Assembly: GCA_014381795.1 (NCBI GenBank)
Contig: JACNKY010000211.1
Location: 1-10,821 of the forward strand
DNA from: Pseudomonadota bacterium
Lineage (GTDB): Bacteria; SAR324; NAC60-12
Length of the DNA: 10,821 nucleotides
Reading direction: 5' to 3'
Part shown: positions 1 through 5,923 of the stretch, one piece after another
Layout of the letters: every line of letters begins with the position of its first letter
Position numbering within the stretch: the stretch's first letter is position 1
Position numbers and translations under genes: made by a program
The notes under the pieces: model-generated
The model's database searches: none
What the model was told of the DNA's origin: nothing
Seen by the model: the letters and a program-made list of their open reading frames with translations, nothing else

Positions 1-250
1 TTCTCGTCTATCCTGTTTATCAGTTTGCAGTATAATCCGCAGGGTTATTGTTATTCCTCCTGTGGAGAGACTCTGCCTGACATTTCATCCGAATAATACT
101 GTTAGTCAGTTGCTGATTTGTTTTTCTCATCAAATGACTTTTCCAGATATAACAGTTTAATGCTATTCGAGTTTGAGCATGAGCAGTTCACCATGCTTTG
201 AGACAGTGCAAGTTTACGCCTTTCGCCTTTATTTTTTTAGAAAGTAAGTT
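1..250. other. Gene-free leader upstream of metA
   Basis: No credible coding region was found on either strand. The stretch is AT-rich and contains a TATAAT at 31-36 without a good -35 box and a TATAAC at 148-153 likewise without one. A short inverted repeat, AGCATG (176-181) and CATGCT (192-197), encloses a 10-base loop and could form a small hairpin in the metA leader. I compared the region with the SAM-I riboswitch core as I remember it and saw no match, so no methionine-responsive RNA is claimed. Confidence 0.5.
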
Positions 251-1183
251 ATGACACTCATTGTTAGTCCTGATTATCACGCAGTTCCAATACTCGAAAA
301 AAATGGTATCCGCTGGATTCCGCCTTCACAAGCCGCGCGTCAGGATATTCGTCCATTACGCATAGGAATTCTCAATATAATGCCGCTTGGAGAAAAATAT
401 GAATTTAATATTCTCCACCCTTTGGGACTTTCGGTTTTGCAATTGGAACCGATTTGGATTCGTCTGGAGTCACATAACTACAAAACCTGGGAACCCCGGC
501 ATGTAGATGACATTTACGTTACTTATGAGGAAGCTAATCGTGAGCATCCGCTTGACGGCTTAATTTTAACAGGTGCACCGGTTGAGACTGTCCGTTTTGA
601 AGATGTACACTACTGGGACGAAATCAGCGCTATTCTCCAAGATGCGCGTCAAACAATTCCCAGTACACTTGGACTCTGTTGGGCAGGATTTGTGATGGCT
701 TATTTAGAAGGAGTAAACAAATTTAATTACGATCAAAAACTGTTCGGTGTTTTTGAATTGAAAAATCTTGCCCCTGCTCATCCGATCATTGGAGAGTTGG
801 ACGATGTCTTTTTCTGCCCGCAAAGCCGTCATGCTGGGATTCCGGACGAAGCCATGGAAGAGGCTGAAAACGACGGTCGACTAAAATTACTGGCTTACGG
901 GAAGGAAGCCGGCTATTCTATTTTTGCAACCTCTGATGACCGTTTCATCGCGCATACCGGGCATCCTGAATACAACGCTACCAGACTGGCGGATGAAGCA
1001 AAACGAGACCTCGGGATTCCGGACGTCGCTCCGCCCGTAAATTTTGATTTTATGGAACCTCTCAACCGCTGGCGTTCACATCGCAACACTTTTTTTGCCC
1101 AATGGGTCAGCTATTGTTATCTCAAAATAAGCACTCATGACATGTCAGTTAAAAAAGATTTAATGGCCTCCGCCAGAGAATGA
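251..1183 (+). CDS. metA: Homoserine O-acyltransferase (MetA/HTS family), probably acetyl-CoA dependent
   Basis: The product transfers an acyl group to the homoserine hydroxyl, the first committed step of methionine synthesis, in the cytoplasm. It is 310 residues, full length for the family. Seen: the LNIMP motif at 41-45; LTGAPVE at 106-112; the nucleophile Cys143 in GLCWAG; and HTGHPEY at 235-241, which supplies the catalytic His238 and Glu240 (E. coli His235 and Glu237). Position 112, directly after GAPV, is Glu. In characterised MetA proteins Glu at this site goes with acetyl-CoA and Gly (E. coli Gly111) with succinyl-CoA, so acetyl transfer is inferred. The ATG at 251 has only a weak purine-rich AAGTAAG upstream, but the N-terminus aligns well with the family start. 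The gene stands alone; the next gene lies 110 bases downstream. Confidence 0.94.
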   Translation: MTLIVSPDYHAVPILEKNGIRWIPPSQAARQDIRPLRIGILNIMPLGEKYEFNILHPLGLSVLQLEPIWIRLESHNYKTWEPRHVDDIYVTYEEANREHPLDGLILTGAPVETVRFEDVHYWDEISAILQDARQTIPSTLGLCWAGFVMAYLEGVNKFNYDQKLFGVFELKNLAPAHPIIGELDDVFFCPQSRHAGIPDEAMEEAENDGRLKLLAYGKEAGYSIFATSDDRFIAHTGHPEYNATRLADEAKRDLGIPDVAPPVNFDFMEPLNRWRSHRNTFFAQWVSYCYLKISTHDMSVKKDLMASARE

Positions 1184-1293
1184 CATGTTTGAATTATCGT
1201 TTTAACTTGCGCCTTCAGCGCACTGCAGTAAAGTTTCAATAGCTTAAAATAATTAAAATTATCTTGAATTAATACAAACATAAATTACGAGTT

Positions 1294-2388
1294 ATGGCAA
1301 ACAAAGAGAATGAACCTCCTAACGGTTTAGAAAAATTGTTTTCTACACAAGGTGTCCTGATTGCAATTTTAATTTTAGGATTTTACTGGGTGTTTTTTGG
1401 AGAAGATAAAAGCCAGGAATCTGCACGCTACAATTATTCCTCCGAAAATATTCCAATTGGAGTAAGTAATCAACTTAACGCTGAAGCAATCGAAAAACTT
1501 GGAATTGATCTAACGGAGCATCTTGATCCAAAATTGATAGCTGCAATCACCTCCGAAGCTTTAAGAGAGACTTCCCAGGCAAAGGTTTCTGACAAAGATT
1601 TCCTGCCGACGCTGGTCAACAAAATATCAAACAAGGTCCGTAACATTAGTACAATCGATTTGAATCAGGACGGAATGGCGGATCATGTTTTGATTGTACC
1701 TCAAACAGAAAAAGGTGATGCAGATTTTCTGTTATTTTCAATTTTGGTTCCGGATCCCAGTCAGGTTGGCACGTTGCCGTCAGGCTCAGATCAGGCTGCC
1801 TGGAAGGATATTGCGGAAAATAAGTCAATCGAAATCATGACAGCCTCTGTTGTACGTGGTTCAGGCGATGAGATGACGATGCAGTCTACTCCAAATCCGG
1901 AGATGTACCAGTCTGCAGGGGCACCATACGCCCCATATTATAGTACCGGTTACAGCATGACTAATCTTTTAATGACATCAATGATGATGTCAATGCTCTT
2001 TAGACCACCATATATCTGGGGCGGAGGTTATGGTTACGGTTATGGTGGAGCGAGGGCAGTTAGTTCAATTCAAAACCGCAGAGGAGCGTCCACTTCAAAA
2101 ATGAAAAAGGCCGCGCCATCCTCTTCTTCCGCAAAGACTGCCGGCGGGAAAAGTGTATCTTCAAACAAGTTCCGTTCAACTTCAAATAAATCCCTGAATA
2201 ATATCAAGAGCACCAAATTCCGCTCAGCAAATCGCAAAGCTTCCGGAGGAGGTTTCGGCAGCAACTCAGCGCAGAGGAAACCCGCTGTTTCAAAACGCAG
2301 ACCAGTACCGAGAAAGAAATTCAGCTTTGGCGGAAGCCGCCGCAGCCGAGGATTTGGCTTTGGAGGTTTTGGACGAAGGAGACGTTAA
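1294..2388 (+). CDS. Unrecognised membrane-anchored protein with basic Gly/Ser/Arg-rich tail
   Basis: I do not recognise this 364-residue protein. Residues 18-35 form one strongly hydrophobic helix preceded by a short acidic/polar segment, so it is probably membrane anchored; which side the bulk lies on is unclear. Residues about 55-185 look globular and contain DLNQDGMAD (122-130), which has the D-x-N-x-D-G spacing of calcium-binding loops (EF-hand, dockerin and FG-GAP types) followed by a beta-strand HVLIVP. A Met-rich hydrophobic patch (222-237) is followed by repeated Gly-Tyr (243-252). Residues 260-364 are low complexity, rich in Ser, Lys, Arg and Gly, and end in FGFGGFGRRRR. The tail could bind nucleic acid or polyanionic envelope polymers; that is speculation. 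The start has only a weak GAG upstream, but the reading frame is long and has normal composition up to the tail. Confidence 0.8.
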   Translation: MANKENEPPNGLEKLFSTQGVLIAILILGFYWVFFGEDKSQESARYNYSSENIPIGVSNQLNAEAIEKLGIDLTEHLDPKLIAAITSEALRETSQAKVSDKDFLPTLVNKISNKVRNISTIDLNQDGMADHVLIVPQTEKGDADFLLFSILVPDPSQVGTLPSGSDQAAWKDIAENKSIEIMTASVVRGSGDEMTMQSTPNPEMYQSAGAPYAPYYSTGYSMTNLLMTSMMMSMLFRPPYIWGGGYGYGYGGARAVSSIQNRRGASTSKMKKAAPSSSSAKTAGGKSVSSNKFRSTSNKSLNNIKSTKFRSANRKASGGGFGSNSAQRKPAVSKRRPVPRKKFSFGGSRRSRGFGFGGFGRRRR

Positions 2389-2421
2389 TATTTACAATCT
2401 ATGAAATGAAAGTAGGGTGGA

Positions 2422-2445
2422 TCTTGCTTAGCAAAACTAAGAAGA
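2422..2445. terminator. Possible bidirectional terminator hairpin
   Basis: An inverted repeat (TCTT, one bulged G, CTTAG, loop CAAAA, CTAAG, AAGA) lies where the membrane protein gene and the HNH gene converge and overlaps the last codons of the latter. There is no clear T-tract on either side, so termination is only suggested by position. Confidence 0.28.
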
Positions 2446-2853
2446 CTCGTTAATTTCCCACTCAATAGCATTTGTTTCATAAGTTTCTGCGTCTAATACG
2501 GAAACTCCCGGCTTAACTGCTGATCCGAATTTTGCTAACGCATTCTCACGCATTTCCTTCATCCTGCTCATGTAGGTATGATCTTCAAACAATTCTAACT
2601 GTTGTTCACGGTAAGGTGCATGTAAACGTGCCTCACCTTCTATTTTAAGATGACAACTGGCACAAAGCGGAATAAGATTTTCGAATGCGTTATTTGCCGG
2701 ATTTTCATCAATATGGTGAACTTGCAAAACCATTTGAGCATGTTTAGTTTTTCTACAATCTTTATCACACCTCGCGCAGTGGTAGTTAAACAACTCTCTT
2801 ACATAACGTGAAACCGTTTCCCATTCAGGGTGATAGCGAGAATCATGAGTCAT
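2437..2853 (-). CDS. HNH endonuclease, stand-alone
   Basis: This 138-residue protein has the HNH (beta-beta-alpha metal) nuclease fold. Seen: a zinc-binding CARC at 26-29 paired with CASC at 64-67; the catalytic HH at 46-47 in VHHIDEN; Asn59 in FENLIPLC; and His68 following the second cysteine pair. These are all the residues expected for metal-dependent nicking or cleavage. Residues about 72-138 are a polar, partly helical tail without a recognised domain. AGGA stands 8 bases before the ATG, supporting this start. No methylase, intron, transposase or phage gene is nearby, so its job (restriction, mobile-element relic or housekeeping) cannot be read from context. It faces away from the TerB-like gene, with a shared 129-base intergenic region. 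Confidence 0.9.
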   Translation of the reverse strand: MTHDSRYHPEWETVSRYVRELFNYHCARCDKDCRKTKHAQMVLQVHHIDENPANNAFENLIPLCASCHLKIEGEARLHAPYREQQLELFEDHTYMSRMKEMRENALAKFGSAVKPGVSVLDAETYETNAIEWEINESS

Positions 2854-2889
2854 TTAAGCTTCCTGACTCGGAGAGTTGAAAAATATTTC

Positions 2890-2918
2890 TTTACGTTCTA
2901 TGCGAATTTGGTTATACA
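2890..2918 (+). promoter_or_regulatory. Possible sigma70-type promoter for the TerB-like gene
   Basis: TTTACG (2890-2895) and TATACA (2913-2918) are 17 bases apart and each matches the sigma70 consensus at 4 of 6 positions. The predicted transcript would begin near 2925 and leave about 58 untranslated bases. The region is AT-rich, so a chance match is quite possible. Confidence 0.25.
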
Positions 2919-2982
2919 TAATTAGTTAAATTTTAATCGTAACAGTTTTTTCCAAAAATTTTAATAATTCGACAGGATTATA

Positions 2983-3393
2983 ATGGCTATCAGTCGTGAC
3001 CAACTTGTTAATATCTTAACTGTAGTGAACTTTTTAGCACATGCTGAAAGAGAAATGCACGTTGCCGAAAAGAAAGTTCTAATTGCTACCTTCAAGGCTG
3101 CTTCAATCACTCCGGAAGAACAAGAGCAAATGAAGGCAAACACTTCTCTGGAAGAGATGTTAAAACACATCGAATCTACAGAAGCAAAGCACGCACTGGT
3201 TGAACTAATGGCTTTAGTCGCCGCATCAGACGGTGTGTTTGAAGACGAGGAACGTGTTATTATTAAAAAAATTATGAAGCGTATTGGTGTCACAGACGAT
3301 CATCCGTATTTCGATGATGATAACCTTGACGTTCCTTCCGTTCGTGCCAATGTAGGTAAAATTTTGAATTCCTTCAAAGATTTAGCTGCTTAG
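2983..3393 (+). CDS. TerB-like (tellurite resistance TerB superfamily) protein
   Basis: This 136-residue helical protein has the two-half pattern of the TerB superfamily. The first half has AEREMHVAEKKVLIATF (21-37); the second has LVAASDGVFEDEERVIIKK (77-95), where ASDGxxxxEE is the typical acidic, probably metal-binding, signature. Such proteins occur both in tellurite/stress operons and as lone housekeeping genes of unknown role, often near membranes. Here no other ter gene is present, so tellurite resistance should not be assumed. The start is supported by AGGA 7 bases upstream of the ATG. A short C-terminal region (about 105-136) with PSVRANVGKIL is an additional helical tail. Confidence 0.85.
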   Translation: MAISRDQLVNILTVVNFLAHAEREMHVAEKKVLIATFKAASITPEEQEQMKANTSLEEMLKHIESTEAKHALVELMALVAASDGVFEDEERVIIKKIMKRIGVTDDHPYFDDDNLDVPSVRANVGKILNSFKDLAA

Positions 3394-3515
3394 CCTGAAT
3401 GCCGGCAAATCCACTTGTTAAATAAAAGCACAGTAATTCTTGAGCATCCTCCACAAGACTATACGCAAGATAAGATCTTTTGTAAAGAATTGCTAGAAAG
3501 ATAAATGAGAGGTAG

Positions 3516-3638
3516 ATAATAAAAGGAGGTTTCGGAACAGATATTTTTACGTATCCGCCCGAAATTTTAAGACTTGCTGAGAAGCAGGGCTTCAGATCCG
3601 GGTTTCCGGCTCAAAGTCCATGTGCAACTGACTCATGA
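3516..3638 (+). pseudogene. Possible gene remnant, no start codon
   Basis: Between a TAG at 3513-3515 and a TGA at 3636-3638 one plus-strand frame is open for 40 codons. Its first part reads GGFGTDIFTYPPEILRLAEK, which has a convincing protein-like pattern (turn, aromatic PP, amphipathic helix) but no ATG, GTG or TTG start. The last 15 codons overlap the 3' end of the 73-residue gene on the other strand and look random. It could be the surviving C-terminus of a decayed gene or chance. I do not recognise a family. Confidence 0.2.
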
Positions 3639-3813
3639 CTGTATCAGATGCTTCTGTATAGGAATCATCTAACGCAAGATCATTGCCCAACAAAAAACCG
3701 TTGTCATTGTATTCGATCTTGTTGATCACGCCACCTTTGTTAAGAAAGCGGGACATTGCATCACTGATTTCTTCGTGTGAAATTTCTTTTACTTTTTTAG
3801 CTATTCTAGCCAT
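3592..3813 (-). CDS. Small 73-residue protein with FLxxGGxI motif, CIRCE-linked
   Basis: The start is well supported: AGAGG stands 6 bases before the ATG. The N-terminus is basic (MARIAKKVK), followed by a predicted helix and the motif AMSRFLNKGGVINKIE (19-34); the C-terminal half is acidic (DLALDDSYTEASD). From memory, the pattern A-M-x-x-F-L-x-x-G-G-x-[IV]-x-x-[IV]-E resembles the conserved core of SutA, a small RNA-polymerase-binding regulator of slow-growing Pseudomonas, and other short proteins with the same motif. The similarity is short, so this is a lead and not an assignment. It lies downstream of a CIRCE operator and a strong promoter on the same strand, so it is probably heat- or stress-induced through HrcA. 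Confidence 0.75.
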   Translation of the reverse strand: MARIAKKVKEISHEEISDAMSRFLNKGGVINKIEYNDNGFLLGNDLALDDSYTEASDTVMSQLHMDFEPETRI

Positions 3814-3829
3814 ATTTTCCTCTTAATAA

Positions 3830-3928
3830 TTAAAAGTTGTTGATAATTAAATTTCGAATGCCCTGAATCGTTGAGTTGTCAGACGAATCTAAAAACCGTT
3901 CCGCCATCTGCAGGACTAGCCGAAGCAT
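3830..3928 (-). CDS. Possible 32-residue small protein preceding the 73-residue gene
   Basis: An ATG at 3928 opens a 32-codon frame that ends at TAA (3832-3830), 16 bases before the next ATG and just ahead of its ribosome binding site. It begins MLRLVLQMAERFLDSS and ends TIQGIRNLIINNF, an amphipathic helical pattern unlike random translation. The ATG would lie about 17 bases inside the transcript from the CIRCE promoter. Against it: no Shine-Dalgarno sequence is visible upstream of the ATG. The frame stays open only as far as a TGA in the CIRCE operator (a GTG at 3949 is the only upstream alternative, and it precedes the predicted transcription start). It could be a real small protein, a leader peptide, or chance. 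Confidence 0.4.
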   Translation of the reverse strand: MLRLVLQMAERFLDSSDNSTIQGIRNLIINNF

Positions 3929-3942
3929 AAATTCATGATTTG

Positions 3943-3969
3943 TTAGCACTCACTTTACAAGAGTGCTAG
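3943..3969. promoter_or_regulatory. CIRCE operator (HrcA binding site)
   Basis: TTAGCACTC at 3943-3951, exactly nine spacer bases, then GAGTGCTAG at 3961-3969. This matches the CIRCE consensus (TTAGCACTC-N9-GAGTGCTAA) at 17 of 18 arm positions. CIRCE is the binding site of HrcA, the repressor of groESL/dnaK class I heat-shock genes. The predicted -10 box on the minus strand lies inside the spacer, the usual repressing arrangement. The only gene it can serve at sensible distance is the minus-strand small-protein unit ending at 3592, because the gene to the right (4052-4369) is also on the minus strand and ends toward the operator. Confidence 0.93.
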
Positions 3970-3980
3970 TAGCTTGTCAA
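3952..3980 (-). promoter_or_regulatory. Sigma70 promoter overlapping CIRCE, with A/T upstream tract
   Basis: On the minus strand a perfect TTGACA (3980-3975) is followed after 17 bases by TAAAGT (3957-3952, 4 of 6 matches). Transcription would start near 3945. Directly upstream of the -35 box are A8 and T7 runs (3983-3997) and further AT-rich sequence that look like an UP element. The -10 box is enclosed by the CIRCE arms. The leader to the 73-residue gene is about 130 bases and contains the 32-codon frame. Confidence 0.8.
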
Positions 3981-4051
3981 GCTTTTTTTTAAAAAAAGGT
4001 TGATTTTTTCAATTTATTTTGTACAGGAGATTTTTTTAAGGAAGAATAAGC

Positions 4052-4369
4052 TCACATCCAGAGCATCCACAAACAATCTGTGCCGTCCAAAAACATGTGA
4101 ATCAGCAGACCTAAAGCCGGAATCCGGAAACGTGGACTAAACAAAAGAGCGAAGTAAACTGCAATAGCCGGCCAACTGTGAAGAGGATGAAAACCAAGAC
4201 CGCAACGGTTGGGATCGAAGATTGGGTCTGCCAGCAGGTGGTCCAAATCTACTGCCATTGTTAAAACCATGATCAAAAAGGGGCGTAACCAGTTTTCTTT
4301 CCAAGCAATTTTGGCAACCATGAAAGGTACCAAAAAGTGGAGGATCATGTGTATGATGTTGCGTTCCAT
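4052..4369 (-). CDS. DUF6122-type small membrane protein (YdjM-like metal-site motif)
   Basis: A 105-residue, strongly hydrophobic protein with about four membrane segments (roughly 5-20, 29-40, 66-78 and 83-103). The conserved core is VDLDHLLADPIFDPNRCGLG (40-59), followed by FHPLH at 60-64, with His91 and Asp95 in the last helix (LLIHMFLDGTDC). From memory this is the DUF6122 family. The DxDH and later His/Asp residues recall the YdjM/DUF457 membrane metal-dependent hydrolases, so a metal site at the membrane face is plausible, but the reaction is unknown. AGGT lies 7 bases before the ATG. It is the gene 3' of epmA on the same strand, 67 bases away, so co-transcription is possible. Confidence 0.85.
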   Translation of the reverse strand: MERNIIHMILHFLVPFMVAKIAWKENWLRPFLIMVLTMAVDLDHLLADPIFDPNRCGLGFHPLHSWPAIAVYFALLFSPRFRIPALGLLIHMFLDGTDCLWMLWM

Positions 4370-4436
4370 TGATTGACCTGTTTACGGATTCTTTTTTTCT
4401 TTAAGCAAAAGCGGAATAGCATATTAGCTTTCATAC

Positions 4437-5732
4437 TTATATTTCATCTTCAGTAAAGCACAGCACTTCACGAATCTGCTTTGCACCGCAAAGCCACATG
4501 ACAAAGCGGTCAACTCCCATTGCCATTCCGGAACTTTCAGGCAGACCCTGCTCAAGGCATTTTAGGAACTTTTCATCTAAGGGCATAGAGCTGCGTCCCT
4601 CAGAACGCCTGTTTTTCAAATCCTGTTCAAAGCGCCGTCTTTGTTCGGAAGCATCTGTCAATTCTCCAAATCCATTTGCCAACTCCATACCGTTCACATA
4701 AAGTTCAACTCGTTCAGCAAACCCGGAACGTTGCGGACAATTCCGGGCTAGACTTGCCAGCGGCATCGGCCATTCATAAACAAAGACTGGAGTAGAACCG
4801 GAAAATTCCATTTCGAAATGATTCCAGAGCCGGAAAAATATTTGTTCATAAGCCAGTGACTCTGTAAGGTCTGACTGAGTTGAAAGATCAATGAGCAATT
4901 CATCATGTCCAGAAAGTTGTGCTTTTGCCCTTAATTGTGAGGCGGATTCGGTACCATCCAAAATGATGTTTAAATGTTTTTTAAATAAAGAACAGACTGT
5001 CACACGTGGCCAAGGCGGAAGTGGAATTTTTTCCGGAAAGTTTTCTGCTGCAATAGTTCCGCTGAGATGCATAACCATCTGTTCAATATCCAACATCAAA
5101 ACTTCTAGTGCTTCATTGGAACGATACCATTCGAGCATGGTAAATTCTGGATTGTGCAGGGGGCCGCTTTCTCCCTTGCGAAAACAACGTGCGAGCTGGT
5201 ATATTTTTTCAAAACCACCTGCCAGCAAACGTTTCATCTGAAATTCAGGTGAGGTAATCAGAAATCCAGAATCAGTTTTTATAGGTGAAAATTGTGACTC
5301 CGGACTGGGCGCGGAAACCATTAAAGGAGTTTCAGTTTCAATAAAATCATGCAGTTCAAACCACTCCCTGATACCGTGTATAATTTGCTGGCGAATCCGG
5401 AGAAGTTTCATCCTCGAAGGATTTATTGCCGGACGTCTCCAGCGCAGTAAGTCGCCTTCTGGCTCTAAATTGACAGCGGTTCCACCGGTTTTCAGGATTT
5501 CTACTTCACCATTTTCGCCAAGCTCAAATGATATTAATGAGCCTGCTGAAAGCTCTGTATCGCCTACATAGTTAAGCGTATACAAGTGGTCTTTAATTAA
5601 AACAAGAATGTTTTTATAATTTTCAGCTATTGACTCTTGCGACTTCTCATCCCTGCAAATAACTTCCAGGACGCGGCCGTGACAGTGCCCTGATAAAAGT
5701 GAGTTGCTAGAAGTCTGTGAAGAACTGGACAT
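4437..5732 (-). CDS. epmA: EF-P (R)-beta-lysine ligase EpmA (PoxA/GenX), with N-terminal extension
   Basis: EpmA is a class II lysyl-tRNA-synthetase paralogue that activates (R)-beta-lysine and attaches it to a lysine of EF-P. Seen: motif 1 FIETETPLM (130-138); TSPEFQMKRLL (160-170); motif 2 FRKGESGPLHNPEFTMLEW (184-202); the ELANGFGELTD block (350-360); and motif 3 GMAMGVDRFVM (402-412). Ala404 replaces the Gly of LysRS, as in E. coli EpmA. At 431 residues it is about 100 longer than E. coli EpmA (325). The extra N-terminal part (about 18-85) is rich in alternating hydrophobic residues (GRVLEV, NILVLIKDHLYTLNYVG, GSLISFELGENGEVEIL) and looks like a small beta-barrel, perhaps a reduced OB fold. 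No clear Shine-Dalgarno precedes the ATG. Its substrate gene, efp, lies 191 bases upstream on the same strand. Confidence 0.95.
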   Translation of the reverse strand: MSSSSQTSSNSLLSGHCHGRVLEVICRDEKSQESIAENYKNILVLIKDHLYTLNYVGDTELSAGSLISFELGENGEVEILKTGGTAVNLEPEGDLLRWRRPAINPSRMKLLRIRQQIIHGIREWFELHDFIETETPLMVSAPSPESQFSPIKTDSGFLITSPEFQMKRLLAGGFEKIYQLARCFRKGESGPLHNPEFTMLEWYRSNEALEVLMLDIEQMVMHLSGTIAAENFPEKIPLPPWPRVTVCSLFKKHLNIILDGTESASQLRAKAQLSGHDELLIDLSTQSDLTESLAYEQIFFRLWNHFEMEFSGSTPVFVYEWPMPLASLARNCPQRSGFAERVELYVNGMELANGFGELTDASEQRRRFEQDLKNRRSEGRSSMPLDEKFLKCLEQGLPESSGMAMGVDRFVMWLCGAKQIREVLCFTEDEI

Positions 5733-5879
5733 GAGGCTTAAAGAGAATTTTACGACTTTGAATTATGACTGGGGAAAAGGAGGATCTTTCTTGAATTTTT
5801 TATGTTAGTGAGCGGAACAGGAATCTATTTCAAACCTAAAAGTTCGCTTCGACTTTCTTTCGACTAAGCTTAAGAAACG

Positions 5880-5892
5880 TGCTCGGGGAGCA
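5880..5892. terminator. Possible weak terminator hairpin after efp
   Basis: TGCTC-GGG-GAGCA forms a compact GC-rich stem 31 bases after the efp stop codon. On the minus strand it is followed by CGTTTCTT, which is only moderately T-rich. It could separate or attenuate transcription between efp and epmA. Confidence 0.35.
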
Positions 5893-5923
5893 TTATGCTA
5901 ACATGATAAACTGGACCACTGTA

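Noticed and set aside
1..250. A SAM riboswitch or other methionine leader before metA.
   Set aside because: No match to the remembered SAM-I core and only a weak 6-pair hairpin at 176-197.
1208..1222. TGCGC-CTTCA-GCGCA hairpin after metA as a terminator.
   Set aside because: The stem has only five pairs and no T-tract follows, so it is not supported as a terminator.
2961..3293. A 110-codon minus-strand frame opposite the TerB-like gene.
   Set aside because: It is the complement of a gene with a clear family signature and ribosome binding site, and its Ser/Ile-rich translation is typical of antisense frames.
2983..3393. A tellurite resistance operon.
   Set aside because: Only one TerB-like domain protein is present, with no TerC, TerD or TerZ neighbours.
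3530..3564. TTTCGG/CCGAAA arms as a terminator for the 73-residue gene.
   Set aside because: The loop is 23 bases and no T-tract follows on the minus strand.
3983..3997. The T8A7 run as an intrinsic terminator.
   Set aside because: It has no GC stem; its place immediately upstream of a perfect -35 box fits an UP-element role better.
4891..5241. Plus-strand frames of 60-116 codons inside epmA, efp, frmB and frmA.
   Set aside because: They are shadows of conserved genes, with no start signals and compositionally odd translations.
5802..5867. A 21-codon plus-strand frame with AAGGAGG some 20 bases upstream, between epmA and efp.
   Set aside because: The ribosome binding site is too far from the ATG, the peptide is short, and it is antisense to the probable efp-epmA transcript.
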